This document shows positions 16,186 through 26,175 of a stretch of 33,937 bases of DNA, in pieces. The stretch covers positions 1 through 33,937 of the forward strand of contig JAUHWN010000028.1 in NCBI GenBank assembly GCA_030424665.1. The letters are read 5' to 3'. Source of the stretch: Bdellovibrionia bacterium. GTDB taxonomy: Bacteria; Bdellovibrionota; Bdellovibrionia; Bdellovibrionales; JAGQZY01. The position numbers were made by a program, and so were the translations under genes. The stretch's first letter is position 1, and every line of letters starts with the position of its first letter. The notes under the pieces were generated by a model, which worked only from the letters and a program-made list of their open reading frames with translations, ran no database searches and was not told the origin of the DNA.

Positions 16186-19100
16186 TTAATTTCCCTCCTC
16201 TCCCTGAGTGCACAGCGACAGGTGATTATTGCTATTATAGAAGTTTTTGGACTCTCGGGTAAAAAGAGCTTCTCGGTTACTAGCATTTCTTAGATCGCGA
16301 TCGTTAATATAGGTGCGGTTGTCCTCAAATCTAAAATCTCCGGGGCGAGTTCCTATGCCCACGAATTGAGTTGTCTCAATTGTGTTTCCGAGGGAGAGCT
16401 CAAGGTTGATCGCACTGATTCGATCCTGAAAAGAATTCGAATCTCTATTTTCTCTGATGACATCAGCAAGACGATTAATTTTTTCAAACCGATCATTGAC
16501 AATGCTGTCATAAGAGTCAAAAACGCTTTGGCAAAAGTACGTTTTTGGAGGAAATATCAAGTAAACTATATCACGTAAAGCAAGACCGGCTTGCTCGGCG
16601 TCTTTCATGATACCTGTTCCATCCTCGAATCGATACCCTTGATCAAAAAGTGTACCTCGATAAATATTTTCAAATATAGGAATTACCGCATCTGAGTTTC
16701 TCACAAAGATAAAGTCTTTAATATCATTTCTAGGCATAAAATCCGTTTTTCCTATATAGAAGAGTACGTCTTTATACTCTTCGGGTAGACTGACGATTTC
16801 TCTGGATCGGACCGCCTCTTCGAGAAGCTCTTGGGGTTCGATTTTTGCGATACAGTCTTGACCACCACTATCGTTTTGAGTGGTTTCGTCGCATACGGAA
16901 GGATTTTGCTCAGCCAATTCACTTGGAACCTTAAAAGGGCTCAATTTGTAAAAATTTTGAATCACCTTCTCTTTGTGTCGAACATCCTTGCCATTTTTAT
17001 AATACTCGAGCCACTTAAAAATTGATCCTGAGTTGTAAACGAGAATCCGGAGGGCGTTGCGAACAAAATCTATTTCTGAGTCGCCGATTCTTACCTGACG
17101 GCTATTGGGACTGTTGATGAAATCGATTCCATCGGTGTCTTCAAGTTCGATGACCCGAGTTTCTACCCCAATACTATCGGTTAATGTATAGGGAGAATTC
17201 GTTACTGATTCGAGTGTACTATTGAGTCTCTTAGTTATTCTTTCATAGGCTCCGTACTTGGTAATTACATACTGGGGATACTCGATATTGTCGGCTCCTA
17301 ATAGAGGTCCAACCTCTTCTTCGAACTTTGCACGATCGAAGCTTTCGCCATGGGTTTTTGCACTTTGATAAATTCTTTTGAAGTAGTTGATTTCGTCTCT
17401 CAATATATCGAAAACTCTAGAGCGCGTATGTCTATAAACCTTATCACTACAATCGTTAACCATGCGATGTATGTAATAGAGAGTTCCGATGTAGTTTTCC
17501 CGCAATTCTTCGATTTCGGCAATAATACGGTTGATTTGCTGAATTTCAGGGGAACCCTCTTGATACTCTCCTTTGTCCTTCAAGTATTGAAAGTAAATAT
17601 CTATGAGATTTCTGACTCTTATGATTTCTTTTTCATAACCAAAGGCGACTGACTGAAAGTCATTGATCGAACCCCATCCATATATTTTGAATGCAAGACC
17701 AAAGGGCGAAGATCCGACTTCACCAGACCCAATGAGAACATTAGAATCTAAGCTCAAGTAGTCGATAATCGACTTGTAGTTGTTTGGATTTTCACAATAC
17801 AGTTTGAGTTCGTTTAAGTTGTTTTCATTTAAAAAGCTATCGTTGAAATCACGAATTTTTCCATCGAGATCAGTTCTGATGGGGTCCAGATATTGGCCCA
17901 GTACTTTTTCGAAGAATTTTGTTCGCGTGATCGATTCTTCACCCGTAGATTCATTTTGAAAACGGAAAACATCTAAGCTCTCTGATACGATAATGTAGTA
18001 GTAGGCCAGTGCAATTTCACCCTTTGAGAGTTTGACAGAGTCCTTAGCGTAGTTAAACCACGGTCGAAAGCCACCGTTAAGCATATAGCGTATAACTATT
18101 GTTGGATCGACTTCGACTTGAGCGCCGAACCATGTAGTAAAAGTAAATGGTGAGTCTAAAGCCGATAAGAAATAGCTGAGAATTAGCATGTTGGGGTAGA
18201 TGCTTAGAAGTTTGATATTAGATTTCAAGCTATTGGTAAAGTCTTGGAGTTCACGGAAGCTAGAAAAGTTTTGCTGAAAGCTCGGTATAGAAGCTCTAGC
18301 GAAAATATTAAGCATTTCAGTTCCGAGAATTAAACGGTCCCAAAGATTGTTGAGCGAGTAGCTTTCATTAACTGTTACTTCAAACATTTCATTGTTTGCG
18401 AAATTTTCAGCTCGATAGATATCTGTAAAACCCTCATTAGTTAAATAGATGGTTTTTGCAAATTCGATTTTTAGGTACTTTATGATCCAGCTGACCAGGA
18501 CATCTTTGTCTTTACGTGAGTTCGCCCAAATTCGATCGGCGTACTCCGATGATATATGCTGATTATAAAGTCGATCGATGATAAAGAAATATTCATTAGC
18601 TAGCTTGTCAGGGCTGTATTCATCGAGATCGATACCATAATTAGAGAAGAATCCAGGTGTTTTTTCGAGAATTCGTTGAATCTCTTGGTAAAAGCTAGGG
18701 TTCGTGCCGTTTCCATTTTCTTGGTAATTTCTTATCTGTTCTTTTAACTGTGGGTTCAGTTCACCAGTTTCTCGGTCGTAGAGGTAGTATTGCGAAGCGA
18801 AATCAAACATTCGTGCGGTACCAAGCTGCAGGCCAGAACTTTCACGTTCACTATAATTCCAAGGATTAAAGTTATCGATAAAAGCTCGAAATTCTGGAGA
18901 GTAAGGGTCACTGACTTCAAAATTATTGATGATCGAGTTAAAAAGGTCGATTTGTGCTGAGAGCGGAGCATATTGCCTATAATCGAGGGCTTCAATTTCG
19001 TTGGCAGGTTTACCAAGAGTTTCAGCGTATTCATGAATCAACCACGCTTGGTAGCCCTTGAAAAAGTTGAGGTATATGAAATTAAGTCGCGGCATTTCTG

Positions 19101-19749
19101 ACCGAGACTTGATTTCGTAAGTCAAAAGAATAGCCTGGTAAAGGTCTCTAAATGGTCGCAATTCCTCTTTCTGGGCCGCTTCAAGGCAAAGTTCTGAACG
19201 GCAGGCAGATTCTCTAACGGCAATAGCCTTGCGTGAAACATACTCGAGTAGGACGTAGGCAGAGTATGCACTACCCTTAAAGATACGCTCAAATTTGCAT
19301 TCACGCATTTTCTGTGTACAGCCGTAAGAAACAACCTGATAGTAATTTTCGAGAAACTCGTCAGAAAGACTTTCGGGGCTTTTCTGTAAAATGGCGTGAA
19401 GAGCTGTATCCATGGACCTAATGAGGCGCATGGTTTTTAGCTCAAAGCGAATGTGAAGTTGTTCGAGAACTTCTGCCTTCATAAGACCGTTAAATAGAGG
19501 CTCTACTATTTCATTAAAGATGGCATCTGCCGACTTATTACTGAGCGCTTCATTACGTACTGAGGCTTCGACTTGATCGGCATCAAATTGGGCGAGAACC
19601 TCTTCGGCATCGGCTTCAAGCACGCGAGTTTGACGAACCTCTGGGCTGAGTCTGTTCTCATGATCCAGACGAGTCACTTTTTTGCTATCACAAGCGGTGA
19701 TAGCAAGAGATAGGAATGTGAGAATTATAACTATCCTATTCACTGACAT
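16186..19749 (-). CDS. giant lipoprotein of unknown family (second gene of operon)
   Basis: The product is 1187 aa. Signal peptide and lipobox ITAC with lipid Cys20, again followed by Asp. The remainder is mostly helical, with acidic/aromatic segments such as NEYFFIIDRLYNQ and YLKIEFAKTIYLTN. No enzyme motif is recognisable. The protein aligns by eye over most of its length with the 1124-aa neighbour (see findings). The ATG overlaps the end of the upstream protease gene by 14 bp, with AGGGTGA just before it, so translation is probably coupled. There is no similarity that I can name to secretion systems or porins. Envelope component associated with the protease (inference from operon only). 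Confidence 0.9.
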   Translation of the reverse strand: MSVNRIVIILTFLSLAITACDSKKVTRLDHENRLSPEVRQTRVLEADAEEVLAQFDADQVEASVRNEALSNKSADAIFNEIVEPLFNGLMKAEVLEQLHIRFELKTMRLIRSMDTALHAILQKSPESLSDEFLENYYQVVSYGCTQKMRECKFERIFKGSAYSAYVLLEYVSRKAIAVRESACRSELCLEAAQKEELRPFRDLYQAILLTYEIKSRSEMPRLNFIYLNFFKGYQAWLIHEYAETLGKPANEIEALDYRQYAPLSAQIDLFNSIINNFEVSDPYSPEFRAFIDNFNPWNYSERESSGLQLGTARMFDFASQYYLYDRETGELNPQLKEQIRNYQENGNGTNPSFYQEIQRILEKTPGFFSNYGIDLDEYSPDKLANEYFFIIDRLYNQHISSEYADRIWANSRKDKDVLVSWIIKYLKIEFAKTIYLTNEGFTDIYRAENFANNEMFEVTVNESYSLNNLWDRLILGTEMLNIFARASIPSFQQNFSSFRELQDFTNSLKSNIKLLSIYPNMLILSYFLSALDSPFTFTTWFGAQVEVDPTIVIRYMLNGGFRPWFNYAKDSVKLSKGEIALAYYYIIVSESLDVFRFQNESTGEESITRTKFFEKVLGQYLDPIRTDLDGKIRDFNDSFLNENNLNELKLYCENPNNYKSIIDYLSLDSNVLIGSGEVGSSPFGLAFKIYGWGSINDFQSVAFGYEKEIIRVRNLIDIYFQYLKDKGEYQEGSPEIQQINRIIAEIEELRENYIGTLYYIHRMVNDCSDKVYRHTRSRVFDILRDEINYFKRIYQSAKTHGESFDRAKFEEEVGPLLGADNIEYPQYVITKYGAYERITKRLNSTLESVTNSPYTLTDSIGVETRVIELEDTDGIDFINSPNSRQVRIGDSEIDFVRNALRILVYNSGSIFKWLEYYKNGKDVRHKEKVIQNFYKLSPFKVPSELAEQNPSVCDETTQNDSGGQDCIAKIEPQELLEEAVRSREIVSLPEEYKDVLFYIGKTDFMPRNDIKDFIFVRNSDAVIPIFENIYRGTLFDQGYRFEDGTGIMKDAEQAGLALRDIVYLIFPPKTYFCQSVFDSYDSIVNDRFEKINRLADVIRENRDSNSFQDRISAINLELSLGNTIETTQFVGIGTRPGDFRFEDNRTYINDRDLRNASNREALFTRESKNFYNSNNHLSLCTQGEEGN

Positions 19750-22700
19750 TCACCCTAAAGATATACGGGAACCACCAGTAGCCATTGAGTAGGCCGGCCG
19801 CCGATAGAGCGGCTGCAATTCCCTTTGTCGATTCGAAGCAATTATCTTCACTGACACCAGTGATTTCTTCGAACTTGTTAAATTCTGTCTGAATACTTCG
19901 TTTAAAAATACGATCGAGTTCGGTCGAAGTGGCAATTCCCTTAGGAATGCGAAAGCCCTCAAATTGGGGAGTGGTCGTGAAGTATTGATTAAGTCCCTTG
20001 TCACCTTCTATACATGACTTGAGAACATCATTGTATTTAGTGAGAAGTTTTTCTTTAACGCCAAGTTCAGCGAGTTGGTCATCCTCGCTACGATTGATCG
20101 TTACCATATAGGCAAAAGAGTAAGCCGCTGAATCGCTGAAGAACTTAATTGGGGTCAGCGGGTAAATGATCATATCGTTGGCTCGCGCCACGATGTGACC
20201 TTCTGGAAGTATGTAGGCATCTTGCCCATCAATTTCTTTTCGCGAAAGAGGATCAAATATCGTGAGTTTAAACCTCTTGTAGAGTTCAGGAGTACCGCTA
20301 TCGATTCCCTGTAGGATTAGAACGGCTACTTGTGGTTCAAGTTTAGTTTGATCATAGATTTTCTCCATATATCGAAGAGGGAATCTATGGTTATCGTTGT
20401 TTGTGCGTGACCATCCAGAGAGATAGCCCATCCATGAAACGGCTTTACCAACAAAGGTCGCTTCATCGCCAAGGGATTGAAAACGAAGGTTTGAGGTTAA
20501 GGCGGAACCGAGAGTGTCCGTATATTCTCTTGGGTAGAGCGAACCCATAAAGTAGTTGGCGTCGGATTGACCGTAATAAAATGCGTAGCCAAAAGGGGTC
20601 ATCACCTTTGGAGACATCAATTGAAAGAGAGACGAAACCTTGAGCGGCAGGTTTGTCATCTGCGACCAGGTCCCCAGAAAACGAGAAAAGTCTCTACGCT
20701 GATCTCCTCCACGGATTCCGCCTGGTAGGTAATAGTCTTCGTGGTTGTATCGTGTCGAATCTACTAGGGGTTTAGTGAGGATCTTTTTGAACTCTTCTAT
20801 GTTCTGTTTGTTGGTTTCACAGAGATCCTTGAATTCAGAGTTCTGACTAAAAATTTCTCTGAGAAGTGGGTGTTCAATTTCTTCAACATTTTCTTTAGCA
20901 CAAGCCGTAGAGAATTGATAGAGTGCCTGTTGATCCTCAGAAATTCTTTGAATTTCTGGCTCAAATTTTCTTCTCATGTAGTCGTAAAAAAGGCGAATTC
21001 GACCGGTCATCGATATCGCTTTATACCAAAGATAGCCTTCGACTCGATCTGCACCTGCAGAGTTGTCTGTAAAAGAATAAAGGTACTGAATAAGATTGTC
21101 TGTTAAATCTTTCCAGTAGTTGTTTGCAACCTCTTGATAGGTTGTGCCTCGGTCCCAGCGGTTGCACATAGGGTCGTAGTAGTAACTGGCTTCCATATCG
21201 TTACAAGATGGGAAGTAAGCAACTTCAAAGGCTTCTGTTGAGTCTTCGTCACAAGGAATTGATTGGTAGACGACTTCTCCAGAGTTTGGATTATAGGGTT
21301 TACTGGCAGTCGCTGGTTGATCAGAGCAAGTGAATTGCGGAATGCGACCATCAGCAGGGACTTTAAAGAAAGAAAAGGTTTCTGCACCGGAGCCCGTTTT
21401 ATAGCCAGGGTATTCTTGGTTGTAAAGGTAGCGCAGAACTAACTTGTCGTGTTCGCCAGGTTTGATTTTTTCGAGATCAGAGTGAACCTCGGTCGTTCCA
21501 TGGCGATAATCCATGATCGACGAAAAATAATTGTACCCGGCCTCTTCGGTCGCCATTTCCGCCATCGCTTGGTACATCGCCGGTGGAACTCGCTCAGGAT
21601 CTGGCAGAAGGTTTCCTTTAAACTGATGTCCGAGTCCTAAGAAGTGTCCATATTCGTGCATGGTGAGATCAGTAATTACCGATTCAATGGCATCATTCAC
21701 ATTTGGAGTTTCGCCGCGTTCTGTAGAAGCCATCCATTGTGTCGACATCATTTCGAAATTGCGATCAAGTCCGAATACATTTCTTGCTGCCATGACTGCT
21801 TCAGGAATTTCTGGAAGTGAGTTTTCAGGGTCAGATCGTAGCAATTCTTCTTGTGCCTGGGTCTCGGCGTTTTCTTCATAGCCTGGAAGGTAAAGATAGT
21901 CTTCTAGAGATTTATTGCTAATTTCTGCCTGAACATCGTGTTGGTAGCGACCAATAAGACTATTCAAAGAGCCAGCGATGTTTTCTATCTCGCGTCGAGA
22001 GATGGAAGTGTCATCATTAAGATCAGTGAGCATTCGGCTTAATTCGGCTCGACGGTTGGTGGCATCAGTACTTGTCTGCCCCTGGAGTTCGTCGAGTTGA
22101 AATTGGATGAGATTTCTATAGTCACCAACAAGGGATTGACCAGTAAAGCCGGCAAGAGCTTGCCCCGTATAGTCGAGAGATCGAGGGAAGGGGAGTTCTC
22201 TTTCTTCGAGGCCAAGAATTCGGTAGGGACTTATGCGGGCCATGGTTGCAGACGATGGTGCACTCGGCGCAATATATCTATTTATATAGCGCTCGATCAT
22301 TCCCCCATAAATTACGATTCCACCCCAGAGAATTTCACCGTTACGAACATCGGCATGGGTTTGACCTACACCGAGGGGAGAACGAGCGGAAATTTCTTGG
22401 TCGTCGACCCAGTAAATGCTCGGGTATCGCAAATCAAAAGGATATTTAAGTTCTTTAACCTCAGGAATAAATACTTTATGACCTTCGGGAACAGCTCCCA
22501 CATCAACAAAGGCATCATTCCATTTCTCGACGACATTTTTAACAGTCTCTATATATTTGTCTGGAACATGACTGAGGTAGACCTTGTGTTGCTTACTTAA
22601 ATCCCAGTGAGCGGCATAAAGAAGCTGGTAAAGACCATCGGCCTTTTGCCCCATAATGTGCAAGATATTCATATACTTCTGAACCGTTGGGTCCATGGGA

Positions 22701-23431
22701 GTTTTTACGAAGTTGGGATTGTGTTCGAAGGCCTTAAAATTCACTCGAATTCGACCTTGTAAGTTTTCGCCGTACTGTTCAGACTGAGCGTATACAGTGA
22801 GTCCTAAGAAGCCAGTTTCTGGATCCCATTCAACATCGTAGACATCGACGATGCGAGGAGATCCACTCCAAAACCACCCTGCAGAAAGAAGGTTTTCAAA
22901 TCCACTCTTGATGTTTAGGCCCTTGAGGTTGAGTCTAATATAGGGTCGTCGCGACCAGTGACTTCGACTGCTATTTTCTACGAGTTGATTGGTGTCTCGT
23001 CCGCGACCATCTTTGGCCGCCTCTAAGTAGTAGTGTTTTTCGCTGGGAATTTCGAGCCTGTTGGCCCACTTGTCGTGCTGATCGGGAAAGGATGGATTGA
23101 TCCTTTTTGCGATAAGAGCTCGTTCTGTAATTTGAAAGCGAACATTACAGTGGGTGTTGGAGTGAAACATGTGGTAGTTCGCACGATGGGCGGCCCAGCC
23201 AGTCTCTACAACAGGGGCCCAGCCGCAAAGAAAGGTCTTGCTCGAAACCTCAGTTCCACTGCTGAAGGCTTCGCCGAGAAAAAAGGTTTTGCGGATCGAA
23301 TCGTTATCATCGGGAACGGGAACTTCTTGGTCGGGCTTATAAAAGGTACAGTTAGCCAGAGCAAAGCTCAGACTGATTAGCAGAATTAAGTAGCTGACGT
23401 TCGATTTTTTTATAAGACCTAGTTTTCTCAT
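19736..23431 (-). CDS. giant lipoprotein zinc metalloprotease, metzincin type
   Basis: The product is 1231 aa. Residues 1-28 are a lipoprotein signal peptide ending in lipobox LANC (Cys28) with Thr at +2, the type normally sorted to the outer membrane. The zinc site is clear: HEYGHFLGLGH at 592-602 fits HExxHxxGxxH, and a Met-turn SIMDY lies at ~Met640, the spacing expected of metzincins (M10/M43-like). N-terminal segments (VDVYDVEWDPETG, then DVRNGEILWGG) resemble the beta-rich propart of the large zinc-dependent metalloproteases near DUF5117/DUF4953. A long C-terminal half (~650-1231) is not recognised. It is the first gene of a three-gene operon, and no clear SD is seen. Likely an envelope protease; substrate unknown. 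Confidence 0.9.
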   Translation of the reverse strand: MRKLGLIKKSNVSYLILLISLSFALANCTFYKPDQEVPVPDDNDSIRKTFFLGEAFSSGTEVSSKTFLCGWAPVVETGWAAHRANYHMFHSNTHCNVRFQITERALIAKRINPSFPDQHDKWANRLEIPSEKHYYLEAAKDGRGRDTNQLVENSSRSHWSRRPYIRLNLKGLNIKSGFENLLSAGWFWSGSPRIVDVYDVEWDPETGFLGLTVYAQSEQYGENLQGRIRVNFKAFEHNPNFVKTPMDPTVQKYMNILHIMGQKADGLYQLLYAAHWDLSKQHKVYLSHVPDKYIETVKNVVEKWNDAFVDVGAVPEGHKVFIPEVKELKYPFDLRYPSIYWVDDQEISARSPLGVGQTHADVRNGEILWGGIVIYGGMIERYINRYIAPSAPSSATMARISPYRILGLEERELPFPRSLDYTGQALAGFTGQSLVGDYRNLIQFQLDELQGQTSTDATNRRAELSRMLTDLNDDTSISRREIENIAGSLNSLIGRYQHDVQAEISNKSLEDYLYLPGYEENAETQAQEELLRSDPENSLPEIPEAVMAARNVFGLDRNFEMMSTQWMASTERGETPNVNDAIESVITDLTMHEYGHFLGLGHQFKGNLLPDPERVPPAMYQAMAEMATEEAGYNYFSSIMDYRHGTTEVHSDLEKIKPGEHDKLVLRYLYNQEYPGYKTGSGAETFSFFKVPADGRIPQFTCSDQPATASKPYNPNSGEVVYQSIPCDEDSTEAFEVAYFPSCNDMEASYYYDPMCNRWDRGTTYQEVANNYWKDLTDNLIQYLYSFTDNSAGADRVEGYLWYKAISMTGRIRLFYDYMRRKFEPEIQRISEDQQALYQFSTACAKENVEEIEHPLLREIFSQNSEFKDLCETNKQNIEEFKKILTKPLVDSTRYNHEDYYLPGGIRGGDQRRDFSRFLGTWSQMTNLPLKVSSLFQLMSPKVMTPFGYAFYYGQSDANYFMGSLYPREYTDTLGSALTSNLRFQSLGDEATFVGKAVSWMGYLSGWSRTNNDNHRFPLRYMEKIYDQTKLEPQVAVLILQGIDSGTPELYKRFKLTIFDPLSRKEIDGQDAYILPEGHIVARANDMIIYPLTPIKFFSDSAAYSFAYMVTINRSEDDQLAELGVKEKLLTKYNDVLKSCIEGDKGLNQYFTTTPQFEGFRIPKGIATSTELDRIFKRSIQTEFNKFEEITGVSEDNCFESTKGIAAALSAAGLLNGYWWFPYIFRVNVSE

Positions 23432-23588
23432 CAGATGAGGTAATTACAAAACCGGGGCCAGCAAAAGGGAGTAAAATCAGCAAGTTCGAGGGGTCATTCT
23501 GCGATAATTTCGATTTAAGGGATAATATTGCACCCTGAGATGGGTTAAGACGCTAGATTGCTAACAGCCCGGCTCAAAAGAGTCATTT

Positions 23589-23621
23589 AAAATGCTACTC
23601 TCTAAAACTGAGTAGCATTTT
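23589..23621. terminator. hairpin terminator between exported-protein gene and protease operon
   Basis: A 12-bp perfect stem, 23589-23600 with 23610-23621 (core ATGCTACTC/GAGTAGCAT), closes a 9-nt loop. It lies 27 nt past the stop of the gene ending at 23648 (minus strand). The flanking T/A tracts are short, so it may be a weak terminator or a processing stem. Confidence 0.6.
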
Positions 23622-23647
23622 CATAAAAGTGAACTTTTTAATCAGGT

Positions 23648-24568
23648 CTAATCTTCATTAATATTAAGTCCACCTGTATTGAGACTTCTCAAGGTATCGA
23701 TGGTAGATATTTGCTGATGATCTTGAAGTTGTCTTAGACCTTCATTGATTGTTGAAGAATCACTTCTTTGAGCAATTTGGGCCCTCAATCGAATCACGGA
23801 TGGATTATCGCAACTGATCGGCAAAAGGAGTCGAGCCAATTGATCTTTATCCACTTTGAGAGATCCATCTTCGCTCGAATTACCAAGGGTATAACTTGAT
23901 TCAGGACTCTCGCTGCAAAAATCTTTTTTAACTTTGATCTCTATAACTCCATCTATCAACTCTTTTGTTGCTGTTGAGCCGAAGTGGAGCCCTCTTCTTT
24001 GATCAAAACCGTCGATATGCCTTAGTGGCCCAAGAGAGTTAAATTCATCTTGAGCACTTTCAAAATCGAGGTGGATCCCTTGTTCACGCCAACGAGTTCT
24101 GAGCGTCTGGTATGTGGCGGCAATGTCAGACTCAGATCTTCTAACCCACCTTCCTATGTGTTCATCAATTTCAGCTTCCATTGAGTTATTCATTCCGGGA
24201 CTTAATTCTACGGAATCTCTATGTAAAAAGAATTCCTGGCGACTTCCGTATTTGCCCCAAAACTCATCTGGGCCATTGTAGCTCATGACTTGTGAATTCA
24301 AGGCTAATCCCCGTGTGTAGAGGCGGCTATGGCCGTGCTGTCTGATATAGTTAGAATTTAGATGCTGGCAATCCTCAACGATCTGACGGAACCTAGGGCT
24401 TTGAATGAGATCGCTCTGTTCAGAGGTAGCCAGTTCAAGATCACTCGTCTGCTCACTGAGATAGCGATTTGCCGAATTTAATCGGTCCTCACAAGACTGG
24501 GCAAATGCACCATCTAAAGAGAATGGGTTTATTAAGCTAAGAAGAACTACAAGTAATGACGATTTCAT
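23648..24568 (-). CDS. exported protein of unknown function
   Basis: The product is 306 aa. A signal peptide of 23 residues ends at AFAQS; the mature protein starts with a Cys soon after (QSCEDRL). A second Cys (EDCQH) and later Cys (DFCSES, SCDNP) could form two disulphides. The mid-region is polar and helical with Arg/Glu pairs; the C-terminus is Gln/Ser/Leu-rich. I recognise no family or active site. A good ribosome site (AAGGAAAG) precedes the ATG, and a near-consensus promoter lies 80-110 nt upstream. It is a monocistronic unit, flanked by the hairpin at 23589-23621. Confidence 0.85.
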   Translation of the reverse strand: MKSSLLVVLLSLINPFSLDGAFAQSCEDRLNSANRYLSEQTSDLELATSEQSDLIQSPRFRQIVEDCQHLNSNYIRQHGHSRLYTRGLALNSQVMSYNGPDEFWGKYGSRQEFFLHRDSVELSPGMNNSMEAEIDEHIGRWVRRSESDIAATYQTLRTRWREQGIHLDFESAQDEFNSLGPLRHIDGFDQRRGLHFGSTATKELIDGVIEIKVKKDFCSESPESSYTLGNSSEDGSLKVDKDQLARLLLPISCDNPSVIRLRAQIAQRSDSSTINEGLRQLQDHQQISTIDTLRSLNTGGLNINED

Positions 24569-24648
24569 AAACTTTCCTTTTCAATTTCTAATTGAGAAGT
24601 GTGCAACATTGGTGCTGTTTGAAATCTAAATTATGGACTAGAGAGTGT

Positions 24649-24678
24649 TTCATAATGAGACTAAACAAAAACTGTCAA
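24649..24678 (-). promoter_or_regulatory. sigma-70-like promoter of the 306-aa exported protein gene
   Basis: Reading the minus strand, TTGACA (24678-24673, perfect -35) is separated by 18 bp from TATGAA (24654-24649, four of six -10 matches). The predicted start of RNA is near 24642, giving a ~74-nt leader before ATG 24568. The perfect -35 makes this the best promoter I can read in the window. Confidence 0.5.
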
Positions 24679-24749
24679 CAATCAAGCGATCGCCTGTGAA
24701 TGAGTTAGTCACCCTTAATTTATCGCCAAGATCATTCTGATATTGAAAT

Positions 24750-26048
24750 TTACATCAATAATCCGGCGATGGTTGCCGTCAAGAAGGCAGCTAAGCTTCC
24801 ACCGATCACCGATTTAATACCAAGCTCAGCAAGGTCCTTTTTTCGACTCGGAGAAATGCCACCGATACCGCCAATTTGAATGGCAATCGAAGAGAAGTTG
24901 GCAAAACCGCAAAGAGCATAGGATAAAATTAATTCGGTACGGGTGCTCAGAGTTTCCGTAACTTGAGAGAGGTGCAAGTAGGCAACGTATTCGTTGAGAA
25001 TGACTTTTTCACCTAAAAGGGCTCCGGCCACCATGCACTCCTCCCATGGAATTCCCATGAAAAAAGCGAGAGGCGAAAAAAGCCAGCCAAGAACAAGTTG
25101 CCAAGTTAACTGGGCTTCGCCATTGACGAGCAGAACATCGGGAACAAGGGCCACTCCCCAGGTATTAAAACTAGTCCACTCTCCGATTTGGGTCAGCATT
25201 CCATTCATAAGTGCAACGAGGGCAATAAATGCCAGAAGCATGGCTCCCACATTGAGGGCCAGCTTTAATCCTTCACCAGCGCCACTGGCGGCGGCATCGA
25301 TCACGTTGGTGTAATCACTCTTCTTACTTTCTTTAGGAATCGAGCCCATGGTTTCGGGCTTTCCCGTTTCTGGGAGCATGATCTTGGCGATGGCCAGAGC
25401 TGCCGGAGCCGACATCAAACTCGCAGTTAAAAGGTGGGCGGCAATTTGATCAACACTATCTTTCAAAAGTAGAACATAGGAAGCTAGGACTCCACCGGCA
25501 ACGGTGGCCATTCCTCCTGTCATCAGTGAGTACAGTTCAGATCGCGTCATTCTTTCGATATAGGGTTTAATAACAAGTGGGGCTTCGGTTTGCCCAACAA
25601 AAACATTGGCAGCAACCGCAAGGCTTTCAGCACCACTAATTTTCATAAGACGTTTCATGACCCAGGCGAGTCCAAGGACCACGTAATACATAATTTTTAA
25701 GTGGTATAGAACCGCCATAAAACTTGAGAAAAAGATAATGGTCGGAAGAATTTGGAAAGCAAAGTAAAAGCCTTTTGAGTTATTTCCCAGGTCTCCAAAA
25801 ATAAACTGACTTCCCAGTGCCGTATAGTTGAGGAAGCCAACAATGGCGTCGTTAACGTAAACAAAATAAGATCTCAAGGGGCTTTCAAAATCGAGAAATG
25901 GTATACCAAAAACTAAAACTGCCAGTGCTAATTGCAGGCCGAGGCCCCAAAAAACCACGGGTTTTGAAATCGCTTTTCGATTGCTTGAAAGGGCAAATGC
26001 GATAGCGAGCAGAAGAATAATTCCAAAAAAACTGACGAGTCGATCCAT
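24750..26048 (-). CDS. NupC-type concentrative nucleoside transporter
   Basis: The product is 432 aa, matching the ~400-430 aa of bacterial CNT proteins. It has many hydrophobic helices. Family landmarks are visible in order: a GQTEAPLVIKPYI segment (re-entrant loop; Glu binds nucleoside ribose), GGMATVAGGVLASYV, SAPAALAIAKIMLPET, MGIPWEEC, LNEYVAYL (Asn-Glu-Tyr) and an ALCGFANFSSIAIQIGG motif near the end. CNT carriers import nucleosides with Na+ or H+ across the inner membrane. Uptake of nucleosides would suit an organism scavenging prey or detritus (inference). No clear SD precedes the ATG; the upstream gap holds a minus-strand terminator. Cargo specificity cannot be read here. Confidence 0.93.
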   Translation of the reverse strand: MDRLVSFFGIILLLAIAFALSSNRKAISKPVVFWGLGLQLALAVLVFGIPFLDFESPLRSYFVYVNDAIVGFLNYTALGSQFIFGDLGNNSKGFYFAFQILPTIIFFSSFMAVLYHLKIMYYVVLGLAWVMKRLMKISGAESLAVAANVFVGQTEAPLVIKPYIERMTRSELYSLMTGGMATVAGGVLASYVLLLKDSVDQIAAHLLTASLMSAPAALAIAKIMLPETGKPETMGSIPKESKKSDYTNVIDAAASGAGEGLKLALNVGAMLLAFIALVALMNGMLTQIGEWTSFNTWGVALVPDVLLVNGEAQLTWQLVLGWLFSPLAFFMGIPWEECMVAGALLGEKVILNEYVAYLHLSQVTETLSTRTELILSYALCGFANFSSIAIQIGGIGGISPSRKKDLAELGIKSVIGGSLAAFLTATIAGLLM

Positions 26049-26175
26049 GGCGCTAAGATCGTGATTTATGGCTGAGAAGTCAAAGGGAATTGAAAAATGA
26101 ATCTGACGCCGTCACACTTTGTAATAAATATACAAAGGCCTGATGAGTCGCTTGCTTCAGGATGCCCGATTCCAT

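Noticed and set aside
22097-22600. 167-codon antisense frame inside the protease gene
   Set aside because: Shadow frame; the opposite strand carries the zinc protease with an intact motif.
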